Positions 44,352 to 52,514 of a DNA stretch of 64,000 bases are shown here, one piece after another; position 1 is the stretch's first letter; the number at the start of each line of letters is the position of its first letter. Where the stretch lies: positions 62,001 to 126,000 of the forward strand of contig NZ_JBAWKD010000006.1 in the NCBI RefSeq assembly GCF_037095735.1, read 5' to 3'. This stretch comes from Frigidibacter sp037095735. Its GTDB lineage: Bacteria > Pseudomonadota > Alphaproteobacteria > Rhodobacterales > Rhodobacteraceae. The position numbers and the translations under genes were made by a program. The notes beneath the pieces are model-generated. The model searched no databases, was not told the origin of the DNA, and saw nothing but the letters and a program-made list of their open reading frames with translations.

Positions 44352-45761
44352 TTACGCCAGCACGACGCCCGGATTGAGGATCCCCTTCGGATCCAGCGCC
44401 GCCTTCACCGCCCGCATCGCCACCAGCCGCCCCGGGTCGCCGTAGCGCTCCAGATCCGCGACCTTCAGCCGCCCGATGCCATGTTCGGCACTGAACGAGC
44501 CCTCCATCGCGTCGACGATGTCATGCACACGGTCCATCACGGCCCGGCGCTGGCCTTCGTACTCGGACTTGTGCCGCCCCGCCGCCGGGAAGGCGTTGAA
44601 ATGCAGGTTGCCGTCGCCCAGATGCCCGAAGCAGTTCACCCGGAAATCGCCCATCTCCGCCAGCGCCGTCTGCGCCGTCCCGATGAACTCAGGGATCCGC
44701 GACAATGGCAAAGACACGTCATGCGAGCTGACCGCGCCGATCGCCCGGTTCGCCTCGGGGATATGTTCGCGGAACGCCCAGAAGGCATGGCGCTGCTCGA
44801 CAGAGCTTGCGATCACCCCGTCCGTGACCAGTCCCGCCTCCATCCCGGTCTCGAAGATCATGCCCAGCATGTCGGCGGCAGCGAAGCCAGCGGGCAGGCC
44901 CAGTTCGATCAGCACCGCCCAGTCCGGGGTCCCGCGCAGGGGCGCGCGGACCTGCGGCTGGGTCTCGGCCATGAAGGCGAAGCTGGTGCCCGAGATCAGC
45001 TCGAAAGCCGAGACCATGCCGGTCGCCAGCGTCTGCGACAGCGTCAGCAGGTCGAGCGCCGCCTGCGGATCGCGCACGGTCAGCACCGCCGTCCCGGTCT
45101 CGACCGGCGGCATCACCAACTTGAGCGCAGCGGCGGTGATCACGCCCAGCGTTCCCTCTGCCCCGATCAGCAGGTCGCGGATGTCGTAGCCCGTATTGTC
45201 TTTGCGCAGCCGGCGCAGGTTGCGGATGATCGTGCCATCGGCCAGCACCGCCTCGATGCCAAGGCACAGCTCGCGCGCATTGCCCCAGCGCAGCACGTTC
45301 ACGCCGCCCGCATTGGTGCCAAGGTTGCCGCCGATCGTCGCCGTGCCCTGCGCGGCAAGGCTCAGCGGGAACAGCCGCCCGGCCGAGGCCGCGGCCTCCT
45401 GCGCGGCGGCCAGCGTGGCGCCGGCCTCGATCACCAGCACGTTCTCTTCGGGATGGACCGCGCGCACCGCCGCCATCCGTTCCAGGGACAGGATCAGCGG
45501 CAGCGGACCCGCATCGGTGACCTGCCCGCCGACCAGCCCGGTGCCGCCGCCCCAGGGCACGACCCCCACGCCGGCCTCGTGGCAGGCGGCAAGGATCACC
45601 GAGACCTCCTCGACCGTCCGCGGGCGCGCCAGCGGCCCGGGGCGGCCCTTCACGCGGCCGCGCGGTTCCTCGAGGTGGCGGGGCTCGGCCTCGGACAGCA
45701 CGCCCTCGGGCAGGCGGGCGGCGAGGCTTTCCAGAAAGGCGGGCGTCACGGGTGCGGTCAT
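44352..45761 (-). CDS. FAD-binding oxidoreductase (GlcD/D-lactate dehydrogenase-like)
   Basis: A 469-residue flavoprotein with an FAD_binding_4 (PCMH) domain and a FAD-linked oxidase C-terminal domain. FAD contacts are 'GVVPWGGGTGLVGGQVTDAG' and 'ATIGGNLGTNAGGVNVLRWG'. 'LRKDNTGYDIRDLLIGAEGTLGVITAAALKL' is the GlcD block, and the C-terminal 'HLGDGNLHFNAFP' and 'SAEHGIGRLKVADLE' are diagnostic. It oxidises a 2-hydroxy acid such as D-lactate, glycolate or 2-hydroxyglutarate. No glcE or glcF genes are adjacent, so it acts alone. GGAG precedes the ATG at 45761. Confidence 0.92.
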   Translation of the reverse strand: MTAPVTPAFLESLAARLPEGVLSEAEPRHLEEPRGRVKGRPGPLARPRTVEEVSVILAACHEAGVGVVPWGGGTGLVGGQVTDAGPLPLILSLERMAAVRAVHPEENVLVIEAGATLAAAQEAAASAGRLFPLSLAAQGTATIGGNLGTNAGGVNVLRWGNARELCLGIEAVLADGTIIRNLRRLRKDNTGYDIRDLLIGAEGTLGVITAAALKLVMPPVETGTAVLTVRDPQAALDLLTLSQTLATGMVSAFELISGTSFAFMAETQPQVRAPLRGTPDWAVLIELGLPAGFAAADMLGMIFETGMEAGLVTDGVIASSVEQRHAFWAFREHIPEANRAIGAVSSHDVSLPLSRIPEFIGTAQTALAEMGDFRVNCFGHLGDGNLHFNAFPAAGRHKSEYEGQRRAVMDRVHDIVDAMEGSFSAEHGIGRLKVADLERYGDPGRLVAMRAVKAALDPKGILNPGVVLA

Positions 45762-45812
45762 CGGGGGCTCCTTCCGCCCCCGGTGAAGCACCCGCGGAAG
45801 GCGAAGGCAAGC

Positions 45813-46670
45813 TCAGTCGAGCCAGCGCGGCTCCAGCACCATCACGGTGGGGCGTGATGGCAGCGTGGTCAGCGAGACCTCGACCGAGCTTTCGCCGGGC
45901 CGCATGATCGCGAATTCGCTCGAGGACAGCCCGTCGAGGAAACGTTGCAGCGTGCCCTCGCCGAACCAGTGCATCGGCAGGATCAGCGACGAGCGCAGCC
46001 GCGCCAGCACCCGCGTCATCGTCTCGGTGTCCATCGTGTAGCCGCCGTCGACCGGCACCATCACCACGTCCATCCGGCCCAGAAGCGCGTATTGCTGCGG
46101 TGTCGGCTCGTGATGCAGGTGGCCCAGATGCCCGATGCAGAGCCCGGCCGCCTCGAAGACGAAGATCGAATTGCCATTGGCCCGCGTTCCCCCGCCCCAG
46201 TCGCGGGTGTCGGTCGAGACGTTGCGCACCAGCATCCCGCCCAGATCGAGCGCATGGGCCGGCACCGCGCCGTCGATCGCCCAGCCCTCGAGCACGTTGG
46301 GGATCCGCGGATCGGGTCGCGCGGTCCAGTGGGTGGAATGCGAATTGTTCATCGTCACCACGTCGGGCACCGGGTCGGCAGGGCCCAGCGTGCCGGTGTA
46401 ATCGGTCGCGGCCAGCAGGCCCGCGGTCTCTATCGCGTAGGTCGCGTGGTGGACGTAGCTCAGGCGCACCGTATCCTCGGCCAGTGCATCGCCGTAGCCC
46501 GCGCGCCAGACCCGTGCACCGGGGGTGGCATCGGCCAGCGCCACGCAATGGCTGGGGATGCGGCCCGGCGCCTCGGGCGCTGCGGGGGCGGAGGGCGTGG
46601 GGAACTGCACCTGCGCCGCTGCGGCGGCGGGGATCAGGGCCAGAAGCAGCGCGAGACGGGTCCGGGGCAT
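45813..46670 (-). CDS. Secreted MBL-fold metallo-hydrolase, atypical metal motif
   Basis: A 285-residue protein with a signal peptide (MPRTRLALLLALIPAAAAAQ). The body reads as a metallo-beta-lactamase-fold protein: 'VRLSYVHHATYAIETAGLLAATDYTGTLGPADPVPDVVTMNNSHSTHWT', then 'CIGHLGHLHHEPTPQQYALLG' and 'RMDVVMVPVDGGYTMDTETMTRV'. The standard HxHxDH motif is replaced by 'NNSHSTHWT', so metal binding may be altered. It should act in the periplasm. The closest relatives I can recall are uncharacterised. The substrate is unknown. Confidence 0.75.
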   Translation of the reverse strand: MPRTRLALLLALIPAAAAAQVQFPTPSAPAAPEAPGRIPSHCVALADATPGARVWRAGYGDALAEDTVRLSYVHHATYAIETAGLLAATDYTGTLGPADPVPDVVTMNNSHSTHWTARPDPRIPNVLEGWAIDGAVPAHALDLGGMLVRNVSTDTRDWGGGTRANGNSIFVFEAAGLCIGHLGHLHHEPTPQQYALLGRMDVVMVPVDGGYTMDTETMTRVLARLRSSLILPMHWFGEGTLQRFLDGLSSSEFAIMRPGESSVEVSLTTLPSRPTVMVLEPRWLD

Positions 46671-46786
46671 GGCGGCACCTCCTGCCCGAAAGGCTGCCTG
46701 TCAAGGCGCCACCCGTCACGCGGTTTCCCCTGCGTCACGACCGTCTCGCGCAAGCGTGAACCGCTCTGCCCGATCGCGCGGCAGGC

Positions 46787-47371
46787 TCAGCCGATGTCGG
46801 TCTTGCCGCGCCGGTCCGAGCGAAGGTTCGAATAAAGGACATGGTTGCGCCAGCGCCCGTTGATCTGCAGGTAGCTTTGCGCGACGCCCTCGTATTTGAA
46901 GCCCGCGCGTTCGAGCACCCCGCGCGAGGCGGCGTTTTCCGGCAGGCAGGCGGCCTCGATCCGGCTGAGGTCAAGGCGCATGAAGGCGTGGTGCACCACC
47001 GCCCGGATCGCCTCGCGCATGTAGCCCTTCCGGGCATGGGGCTCGCCCACCCAGTAGCCCAGCGTCCCCGATTGCGCAGGGCCGCGGCGGATGTTGTCGA
47101 GCGTGATCGCCCCCACCAGCGTGCCGGTGTCGCGCGCGATCAGGAACATCGGCAGGGCCGAGCCCTGCGCCTCGGCCCGCGCCGCCCAATAGACACGGTG
47201 GGTGAAGGCGCGGCGCGACAGGTGATCCTCGGCCCAGGCGGGCTCCCAGGGCTTCAGGAAGGCCTCGCTCTGGCTGCGCAGCGAGGTCCAGGCGCGGAAG
47301 TCCGAATGCTGCGGCAGGCGCAGCGTCAGGCGCTCCGTCTCGATCCTGACCTTCCTGCGGCGCGCGAGCAT
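46787..47371 (-). CDS. RimJ/RimL-type GNAT N-acetyltransferase
   Basis: A 194-residue acetyltransferase. 'RIETERLTLRLPQHSDFRAW' is the RimJ/RimL start, 'SGTLGYWVGEPHARKGYMREAIRAVVHHAF' is the acetyl-CoA motif A, and 'RIEAACLPENAASRGVLERAGFKYEGVAQSYLQINGRWRNH' is the motif B region. It probably acetylates protein N-termini. It is the last gene of the cox/thr cluster and its ATG overlaps the M16 peptidase stop as TGATG, so it is translationally coupled. Confidence 0.92.
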   Translation of the reverse strand: MLARRRKVRIETERLTLRLPQHSDFRAWTSLRSQSEAFLKPWEPAWAEDHLSRRAFTHRVYWAARAEAQGSALPMFLIARDTGTLVGAITLDNIRRGPAQSGTLGYWVGEPHARKGYMREAIRAVVHHAFMRLDLSRIEAACLPENAASRGVLERAGFKYEGVAQSYLQINGRWRNHVLYSNLRSDRRGKTDIG

Positions 47372-48630
47372 CAGGCGGCGAGCGCCTCGCGCAGGGCGGC
47401 GAGTTCCGGCGCCCGTTCGGCCCGACCGTACAGCGCCAGCGCCGAGCCCGCGCCCAGCATCCGGCCCGCGTAGTCCAGCACCGCGCGGCGGTCGACGGCG
47501 TCGATCTTGGCCGCGGCCTCGTCCACACCCGGCACCCGGCCCCAGATCGACAGCATCCGCGCCATCCGCTCGGCCCGGGCCGAGGGGCTTTCCAGCCCCA
47601 TCAGCATCCCGGCCTTCATCTGCGCGCGGGCACGGGCGATCTCGGCCTCGGTCATGTCGTCGGCGGCGCGGCGCAGCTCGTCGATGGTCAGGCCCGCCAA
47701 CTCGCCGATCTCCTCGGCCGAGGTGCCGGCGTAGATCGTCAGCATGCCCGTGTCCTCATGCGCCGAGGACTGGGCGAAGATCGAATAGCACAGCCCCCGC
47801 TCTTCGCGGATCTTCTGGAACAGGCGCGAGGACATGCCGCCGCCCAGTGCCGTCGAATAGACCTGCGCGGTATAGACGTCGTCGCTGCGATAGCCCGGCG
47901 CCTCGAAGGCCAGCGCGAAATGAACCTGCTCGAGGTCCTTCAGTTCGCGCCGCTCATGCCCGCGCCAGAGCGCGGGCTGCACCGCGGCCTGCGGGCGCGA
48001 TTTCAGCGCGCCGAAGGTCTCTTCCGCCAGCCGCACCAGCCGGTCGTGATCGACGGCCCCGGCGGCCGACAGGATCAGCTGCTCGGGCCCGTAATGTTCG
48101 CGCACGAAGCCTTCGAAATCGCCGCGCTGGAAGGCCTGCACCCGCTCTGCCGGGCCGAGGATCGTGCGCCCGATCGCTTGGTCGGGATAGGCCGCTTCCT
48201 GAAGCCAGTCGAAGATGATGTCGTCGGGCGTATCCAGCGCCTGGCCGATCTCCTGCAGGATCACGCCGCGCTCGACCTCGATCTCGCGCGCGTCGAAGGC
48301 CGGGTTCAGCACGATGTCGGAAATCACGTCGACCGCCAGCGGCACGTCATCGGCCAGCACGCGGGCATAGAATGCCGTCATCTCGCGCGAGGTATAGGCG
48401 TTGATGTAGCCGCCGACATCCTCGATCTCTTCAGCGATCTGCAGGGCGCTGCGCCGCTTGGTGCCCTTGAACGCCATGTGTTCAAGGAAATGCGCGATCC
48501 CGTTCTGCTCGGGGCGCTCGTGGCGTCCGCCCGCATCCACCCAGACCCCGACCGAGGCCGAGGCAAGGCCGGGCATCGTTTCGGAAACGATGCGGAAGCC
48601 ATTGGGAAGAGTGGTCAATCGGACAGTCAA
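47371..48630 (-). CDS. M16-family zinc peptidase (mitochondrial processing peptidase-like)
   Basis: A 419-residue pitrilysin-family peptidase. The inverted zinc motif HxxEH is H47-F-L-E50-H51 in 'NGIAHFLEHMAFKGTKRRSA', with the distal Glu in the following helix ('REIEVERGVILQEIGQALD'). The R/Y-containing C-terminal domain has 'GGGMSSRLFQKIREERGLCYSIFA'. The most credible start is a TTG at 48630 whose last two bases are shared with the TGA stop of thrC (TTGA). No ATG lies at a suitable position; the first in-frame ATG would remove the N-terminal strand. This thrC-M16-GNAT arrangement is common in Rhodobacteraceae. The substrate is unknown. Confidence 0.9.
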   Translation of the reverse strand: MTVRLTTLPNGFRIVSETMPGLASASVGVWVDAGGRHERPEQNGIAHFLEHMAFKGTKRRSALQIAEEIEDVGGYINAYTSREMTAFYARVLADDVPLAVDVISDIVLNPAFDAREIEVERGVILQEIGQALDTPDDIIFDWLQEAAYPDQAIGRTILGPAERVQAFQRGDFEGFVREHYGPEQLILSAAGAVDHDRLVRLAEETFGALKSRPQAAVQPALWRGHERRELKDLEQVHFALAFEAPGYRSDDVYTAQVYSTALGGGMSSRLFQKIREERGLCYSIFAQSSAHEDTGMLTIYAGTSAEEIGELAGLTIDELRRAADDMTEAEIARARAQMKAGMLMGLESPSARAERMARMLSIWGRVPGVDEAAAKIDAVDRRAVLDYAGRMLGAGSALALYGRAERAPELAALREALAA

Positions 48631-50018
48631 CGGGCACGCCTTTCGTGAACCAGCGCCTCGAGCGCGGCAAGATCGTTTGTGGAGCGCGTCACCCGCTCGG
48701 CCCGGTCGAACAGGTCGGCCATGCGGGCGGGCAGCGCGGGACGGCGGCCGGTGGCGGCCTCCACGGCATCGGGGAACTTCGCCGGATGCGCGGTGGCCAG
48801 CGTCACCATCGGCGCTTCGGGGCGAATATGGGACTTCGCGACGAAAACGCCAACCGCCGAGTGCGGGCAGAGCAATTCGCCGGTCTCGGCCAGCGTCGCC
48901 GCGATCTCGGCCGAGGTTTCCGCTTCCGAGGCGCGGCCCGAGGCGAAGGTCGCGCGCAGCGTTTCCAGCGCGCCTTGGCTGATCGCGAAGCCGCCCGCGG
49001 TCTTCAGTTCGTCCATCAGCTGCGCGACCGGCGCGCCGTCGCGGCCATAGGCGTCGAAGAGCGCGCGCTCGAAGTTCGACGAGACCTGGATGTCCATCGA
49101 GGGGCTGATCGAAGGTTCGACCCCGGTGGTCTGGTAGCGCCCGCCGGTCATCGCACGGTGCAGGATGTCGTTCTGGTTGGTGGCGATCACCAGCTTGCCA
49201 ATCGGCAACCCCATACGCTTTGCGATAAATCCTGCGTAAATGTCGCCGAAGTTGCCGGTCGGCACGGTGAAGTCGACCTCGCGCGCGGGCGCGCCCAGCG
49301 CCACTGCGGCGGTGAAGTAGTAGACGACCTGCGCCAGCACCCGGGCCCAGTTGATCGAGTTGACGCCCGCCAGCCCCACCTCGTCGCGGAAGGCGAAGTC
49401 GTTGAACATGTCCTTCAGCCGCGCCTGGCAATCGTCGAAATCGCCGTCGAGGGCGACGGCATGGACGTTGGCCTCGGCCGGCGTGGTCATCTGCCGGCGC
49501 TGCACCTCGGACACCCGGCCATGCGGGTAAAGGATCACCACGTCGACGGCGTCGAGCCCCTTGAAGGCCTCGATCGCGGCCGAGCCTGTGTCTCCGGACG
49601 TCGCGCCGACGATGGTGACGCGCTTGCCCTCTTTCGCGAGCGCGATCTGGAACAGCTGACCGATCAGCTGCATCGCGAAGTCCTTGAAGGCCAGCGTCGG
49701 GCCGTGGAACAGCTCGCACAGGAAATGGCCGGGGGCGAGCTGCTTCAGGGGCGCGCGCGCCGGATGCTCGAACCCCGCATAGGCCGCGGCGATCGCCGCC
49801 TGCAGTTCCGCGTCGGTGAAGGTGTCGCCGGTGAAGGAGCGCATCACTCGGAAGGCGGCCTCTTCGTAGGGTAGACCCGCCAGCGCCGCGATCTCGGCCG
49901 GCGTCAGGGTCGGGATCGTTTCGGGGACATACAGACCGCCGTCACGGGCGAGGCCGGTCAGCATCGCCTCGCCGAAGCTGAGGGAGGGGGCTTTGCCGCG
50001 GGTCGAGATATAGCGCAT
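48627..50018 (-). CDS. thrC: Threonine synthase
   Basis: A 463-residue PLP enzyme converting O-phosphohomoserine to threonine. It starts MRYISTRGKAPSLSFGEAML, typical of the bacterial/fungal class. The PLP lysine is K112 in 'GPTLAFKDFAMQLIGQLF', and the phosphate-binding loop is 'VTIVGATSGDTGSAAIEAF'. 'VPTGNFGDIYAGFIAKRMG' is also diagnostic. It is 9 bp downstream of surf1 and overlaps the M16 peptidase start by 4 bp, so it is part of the cytochrome oxidase transcription unit in layout. Confidence 0.96.
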   Translation of the reverse strand: MRYISTRGKAPSLSFGEAMLTGLARDGGLYVPETIPTLTPAEIAALAGLPYEEAAFRVMRSFTGDTFTDAELQAAIAAAYAGFEHPARAPLKQLAPGHFLCELFHGPTLAFKDFAMQLIGQLFQIALAKEGKRVTIVGATSGDTGSAAIEAFKGLDAVDVVILYPHGRVSEVQRRQMTTPAEANVHAVALDGDFDDCQARLKDMFNDFAFRDEVGLAGVNSINWARVLAQVVYYFTAAVALGAPAREVDFTVPTGNFGDIYAGFIAKRMGLPIGKLVIATNQNDILHRAMTGGRYQTTGVEPSISPSMDIQVSSNFERALFDAYGRDGAPVAQLMDELKTAGGFAISQGALETLRATFASGRASEAETSAEIAATLAETGELLCPHSAVGVFVAKSHIRPEAPMVTLATAHPAKFPDAVEAATGRRPALPARMADLFDRAERVTRSTNDLAALEALVHERRAR

Positions 50019-50027
50019 GGTCGGTCC

Positions 50028-50702
50028 TCACATCGTCCGCCGCCTGATACGCCACAGCAGGTAGACTGTCATCCCCGCCCAGACGGCGGCGAGGGAAAAC
50101 CAGGTGATGGCGTAGTTCAGGTGGTCGTTTGGTATGCCCAAGGTGGTGACGGGCACCGGTGTCACCCCCTGCCCCTCGCCCGTGACCTCGCGTGCGACGA
50201 CCAGGACCGGCTCGGTTCCCAGTGCCGCGGCCATGGCCGGGACATCGCGGGCGAACCAGATGTTGCGGCCCAGATCCGGCTCGGGCGTCGACGAGGTCTT
50301 CTCGTCGGGCCAGTGCAGCGTGCCCAGCACCGTCAGCTGCACCGGCGGCCGGGGGGCCTCCTTCGCCGCCTCGGCCACGAAGCCGCGGTCGAGCAGCACG
50401 GTGCGCCCGCCGGTCTCGAAGGGAGTGATAATCTCGTAGCCCGCGCCTTCGCCCTTCACGCCGGTCAGCATGTGGATCTCGCGCGCGCCGGTCGTGCCCT
50501 GCAGCCGGACGGGCTGGTACTTTGCCGCCTCGCTGGTCTGAGCGGCGGGGGGAAGATGCCCCGGCTGGGCCGCCATCTGTGCCTCGATCCGCTCGAGCAC
50601 CGCGGTCTTCCACTCGAGCCGGCGCAGTTGCCAGAGCCCGAGCTCGACCAGGATCGCGCAGCCGAGGCAGCCGAGGATCAGCGGAAAGAGGTATCGACGC
50701 AT
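50028..50702 (-). CDS. SURF1 family cytochrome oxidase assembly protein
   Basis: A 224-residue membrane protein with one transmembrane helix at each end (residues 3-22 'RYLFPLILGCLGCAILVELG' and near the C-terminus 'ITWFSLAAVWAGMTVYLLW') around a periplasmic domain. Conserved SURF1 positions include 'LGLWQLRRLEWK', 'YQPVRLQGT', 'VLLDRGFV' and 'NDHLNYAITWFSLA'. It helps insert heme a into subunit I. The adjacent unsequenced gap begins 72 bp upstream of its start, so its promoter-side context is incomplete. The start MRRYLF at 50702 is the normal one. Confidence 0.93.
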   Translation of the reverse strand: MRRYLFPLILGCLGCAILVELGLWQLRRLEWKTAVLERIEAQMAAQPGHLPPAAQTSEAAKYQPVRLQGTTGAREIHMLTGVKGEGAGYEIITPFETGGRTVLLDRGFVAEAAKEAPRPPVQLTVLGTLHWPDEKTSSTPEPDLGRNIWFARDVPAMAAALGTEPVLVVAREVTGEGQGVTPVPVTTLGIPNDHLNYAITWFSLAAVWAGMTVYLLWRIRRRTM

Positions 50703-50734
50703 CGGCAGTCCAGGGCGCACGGAACGAAAGGGGC

Positions 50735-50900
50735 GCCAGAGCGCGGGGGGGCGCGGGGGGGGGGGGGGGGAGCCNNNNNNNNNNNNNNNNNNNNNNNNNN
50801 NNNNNNNNNNNNNNNNNNNNNNNNNNNNNNNNNNNNNNNNNNNNNNNNNNNNNNNNNNNNNNNNNNNNNNNNNNGGGGGGGCTCGCGAGCCCCCCCCGAC
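50735..50900. repeat. G/C-run repeat interrupted by assembly gap
   Basis: The left part is AGAGCGCGGGGGGGCGCGGG plus a long G-run ending AGCC; the right part, after the gap, is GGGGGGCTCGCGAGCCCCCCCGACC, itself a strong palindrome around CTCGCGAG. The same AGCGC/G-run/C-run/GACC order is seen at 33945 and 44306. The repeat lies between ctaE and surf1 and most likely caused the assembly break. Confidence 0.7.
50775..50874. other. Assembly gap, 100 N
   Basis: Exactly 100 undetermined bases. A round 100 is the usual placeholder for a scaffold gap of unknown size, so real sequence, including a small gene, may be missing between ctaE and surf1. Confidence 0.98.
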
Positions 50901-50913
50901 CTGTTTCAGAAGC

Positions 50914-51714
50914 TCAGCCGCCCCAGATGTAGACCGCGGCGAAGAGGAACAGCCAGACGACGTCCACGAAGTGCCAGTACCAGGCCGCCGCCTCGAAGCC
51001 GATGTGGTTGCGCTGGGTGAAATGCCCGCGGACCGCACGGGCCAGGCAGACGGCCAGGAAGATCGTGCCGATGATCACGTGGAAGCCGTGGAAGCCCGTC
51101 GCCATGAAGAAGTTGGCGCCGTAGATGTTCCCCGACAAGCCGAAGGCCGCGTGGCTGTATTCGTAGGCCTGGAAGAAGGTGAAGAGCAGCCCCAGCGCGA
51201 TGGCCAGCGCGAGCCCGGTCTTCAGATCCTTGCGGTTGTTCTCATGCACCAGCGCATGGTGCGCCCAGGTCGCGGCCATGCCCGAGCAGAGCAGGATCAG
51301 CGTGTTGATCAGCGGCAGGTGCCAAGGATCGAAGGTCTGGATGCCCTCGGGCGGCCAGACGCCCATCTGCGCCGGGTAGCCTTCGGTCATCGGGTACATG
51401 GCGTGCTTGAAGAACGACCAGAACCAGGCGGCGAAGAACATCACCTCGGACATGATGAACAGGATGAAGCCGTAGCGCAGCCCGATCTCGACGACCGGGG
51501 TATGGTCGCCCGCCTGCCCTTCGCGAATCGTGTCGCCCCACCAGCCCCACATGACGTAGAGGACGAGGATCAGCCCGACCAGGAACATCCAGGGGCTCGA
51601 GGACTTCATGAAATGCACGCCGCCCGTCAGCATGACGAAGGCGCCGACCGCGGCCATGAACGGCCAGATCGACGGTGGCAGGATGTGGTAGTCGTGGTTC
51701 TTGCTGTGCGCCAT
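50914..51714 (-). CDS. ctaE: Cytochrome c oxidase subunit III
   Basis: A 266-residue polytopic membrane protein of aa3-type oxidase, starting MAHSKNHDYHILPPSIWPFM. Seven hydrophobic helices are visible, with conserved 'WFWSFFKHAMYP' containing the lipid-binding region, 'WPPEGIQTFDPWHLPLINTLIL', 'HALVHENNRKDLKTGL' and 'FFMATGFHGFHVIIGTIFL'. GGGAGG precedes the ATG. Upstream is ctaG (29-bp gap), downstream the repeat and gap. Subunit III stabilises proton uptake by subunit I, which is encoded elsewhere. Confidence 0.96.
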   Translation of the reverse strand: MAHSKNHDYHILPPSIWPFMAAVGAFVMLTGGVHFMKSSSPWMFLVGLILVLYVMWGWWGDTIREGQAGDHTPVVEIGLRYGFILFIMSEVMFFAAWFWSFFKHAMYPMTEGYPAQMGVWPPEGIQTFDPWHLPLINTLILLCSGMAATWAHHALVHENNRKDLKTGLALAIALGLLFTFFQAYEYSHAAFGLSGNIYGANFFMATGFHGFHVIIGTIFLAVCLARAVRGHFTQRNHIGFEAAAWYWHFVDVVWLFLFAAVYIWGG

Positions 51715-51743
51715 CGGTCCTCCCTTGGCCCCCCTTGGCCGTC

Positions 51744-52328
51744 CTAGTTCGTGCTGCTTCCCCCGGCGGGAGCCTCGACCGAGGCCTGACGGTCCTCGGG
51801 CAGTTTCGCCGGGTAGAAGGTATAGCTCAGCGTGATATGGGTCACGGATTTCGCGTCGCGATCCGTCACGATCTCCGGGTCGACGTAGAAGCTGACCGGC
51901 ATCGTGACGCGCTCTCCGGGTTCCAGCACCTGCTCGGTGAAGCAGAAGCACTGGATCTTCGAGAAATAGTAGCCTGCCGCATCCGGCGCGACGTTGTAGG
52001 CCGCGGTTCCCGCAGTGACGTGGTTCGTCGGGTTATAGGCCTCGTAGAAGGCCAGCCCGGTCTCGCCGACGCGGATCTTCATCGTACGCTGCAGCGGCTT
52101 GAACTCCCAGGGCATGCCCGGCCCGGTGTTCGCGTCGAAGCGCACCGTCACCTCGCGGTCAAGGATCGTGTCCGAGCCCTTGGTGGCCACCTGCGTGGTG
52201 CCGGCATAACCCGTCACCCGGCAGAACCAGCTGTAGAAGGGCACCGCGACGAAGGAGGCCGCGACCATCAGCGCGACCACCCCGACCAGCTTGACCGCCA
52301 GCGCACCGTTCCTCCCTCGTGCGCTCAT
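51744..52328 (-). CDS. ctaG: Cytochrome c oxidase assembly protein CtaG (Cox11)
   Basis: A 194-residue copper chaperone for the CuB site. A single N-terminal transmembrane helix (about residues 10-33) is followed by a periplasmic Ig-like domain. The copper-binding CFCF motif is C127-F-C129-F in 'YYFSKIQCFCFTEQVLEPGE', with the conserved upstream Cys36 in 'FYSWFCRVTGYAGTTQ'. Its ATG overlaps the stop of the small membrane protein gene as ATGA. Confidence 0.96.
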   Translation of the reverse strand: MSARGRNGALAVKLVGVVALMVAASFVAVPFYSWFCRVTGYAGTTQVATKGSDTILDREVTVRFDANTGPGMPWEFKPLQRTMKIRVGETGLAFYEAYNPTNHVTAGTAAYNVAPDAAGYYFSKIQCFCFTEQVLEPGERVTMPVSFYVDPEIVTDRDAKSVTHITLSYTFYPAKLPEDRQASVEAPAGGSSTN

Positions 52329-52510
52329 CCGGTCACCCTTGCCGTCGTGTGCGTGACGCTGGGCGGCGCGCCCTCGGCATGATCGAGATTGGTGATCTTG
52401 ACGATGGTCAGACCGAAGACCAGCGCCACGAAGGCCGCAAGCACCAGCCCGAGGCCGAGGTTGCGGCCGAAGCGGCGGCGGTGCAGTTCGTGTTCTGGTC
52501 TGAATGCCAT
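52325..52510 (-). CDS. Small membrane protein of the cox locus (CoxF-like)
   Basis: A 61-residue protein starting MAFRPEHELHRRRFGRNLGL with one transmembrane segment (about residues 19-41, 'LGLVLAAFVALVFGLTIVKI'). A gene of this size and layout sits between ctaB and ctaG in many alphaproteobacteria, where it is annotated as CoxF or a hypothetical protein. It begins 4 bp after the ctaB stop and is coupled to ctaG by an ATGA overlap. Its exact function is not settled, but a part in oxidase assembly is likely from position. Confidence 0.85.
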   Translation of the reverse strand: MAFRPEHELHRRRFGRNLGLGLVLAAFVALVFGLTIVKITNLDHAEGAPPSVTHTTARVTG

Positions 52511-52514
52511 CGCG

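Noticed and set aside
50028..51038. Frames that run through the N block
   Set aside because: The Ns translate to X and join unrelated sequence. Only the parts starting at 50702 (surf1) and 51714 (ctaE) are real.
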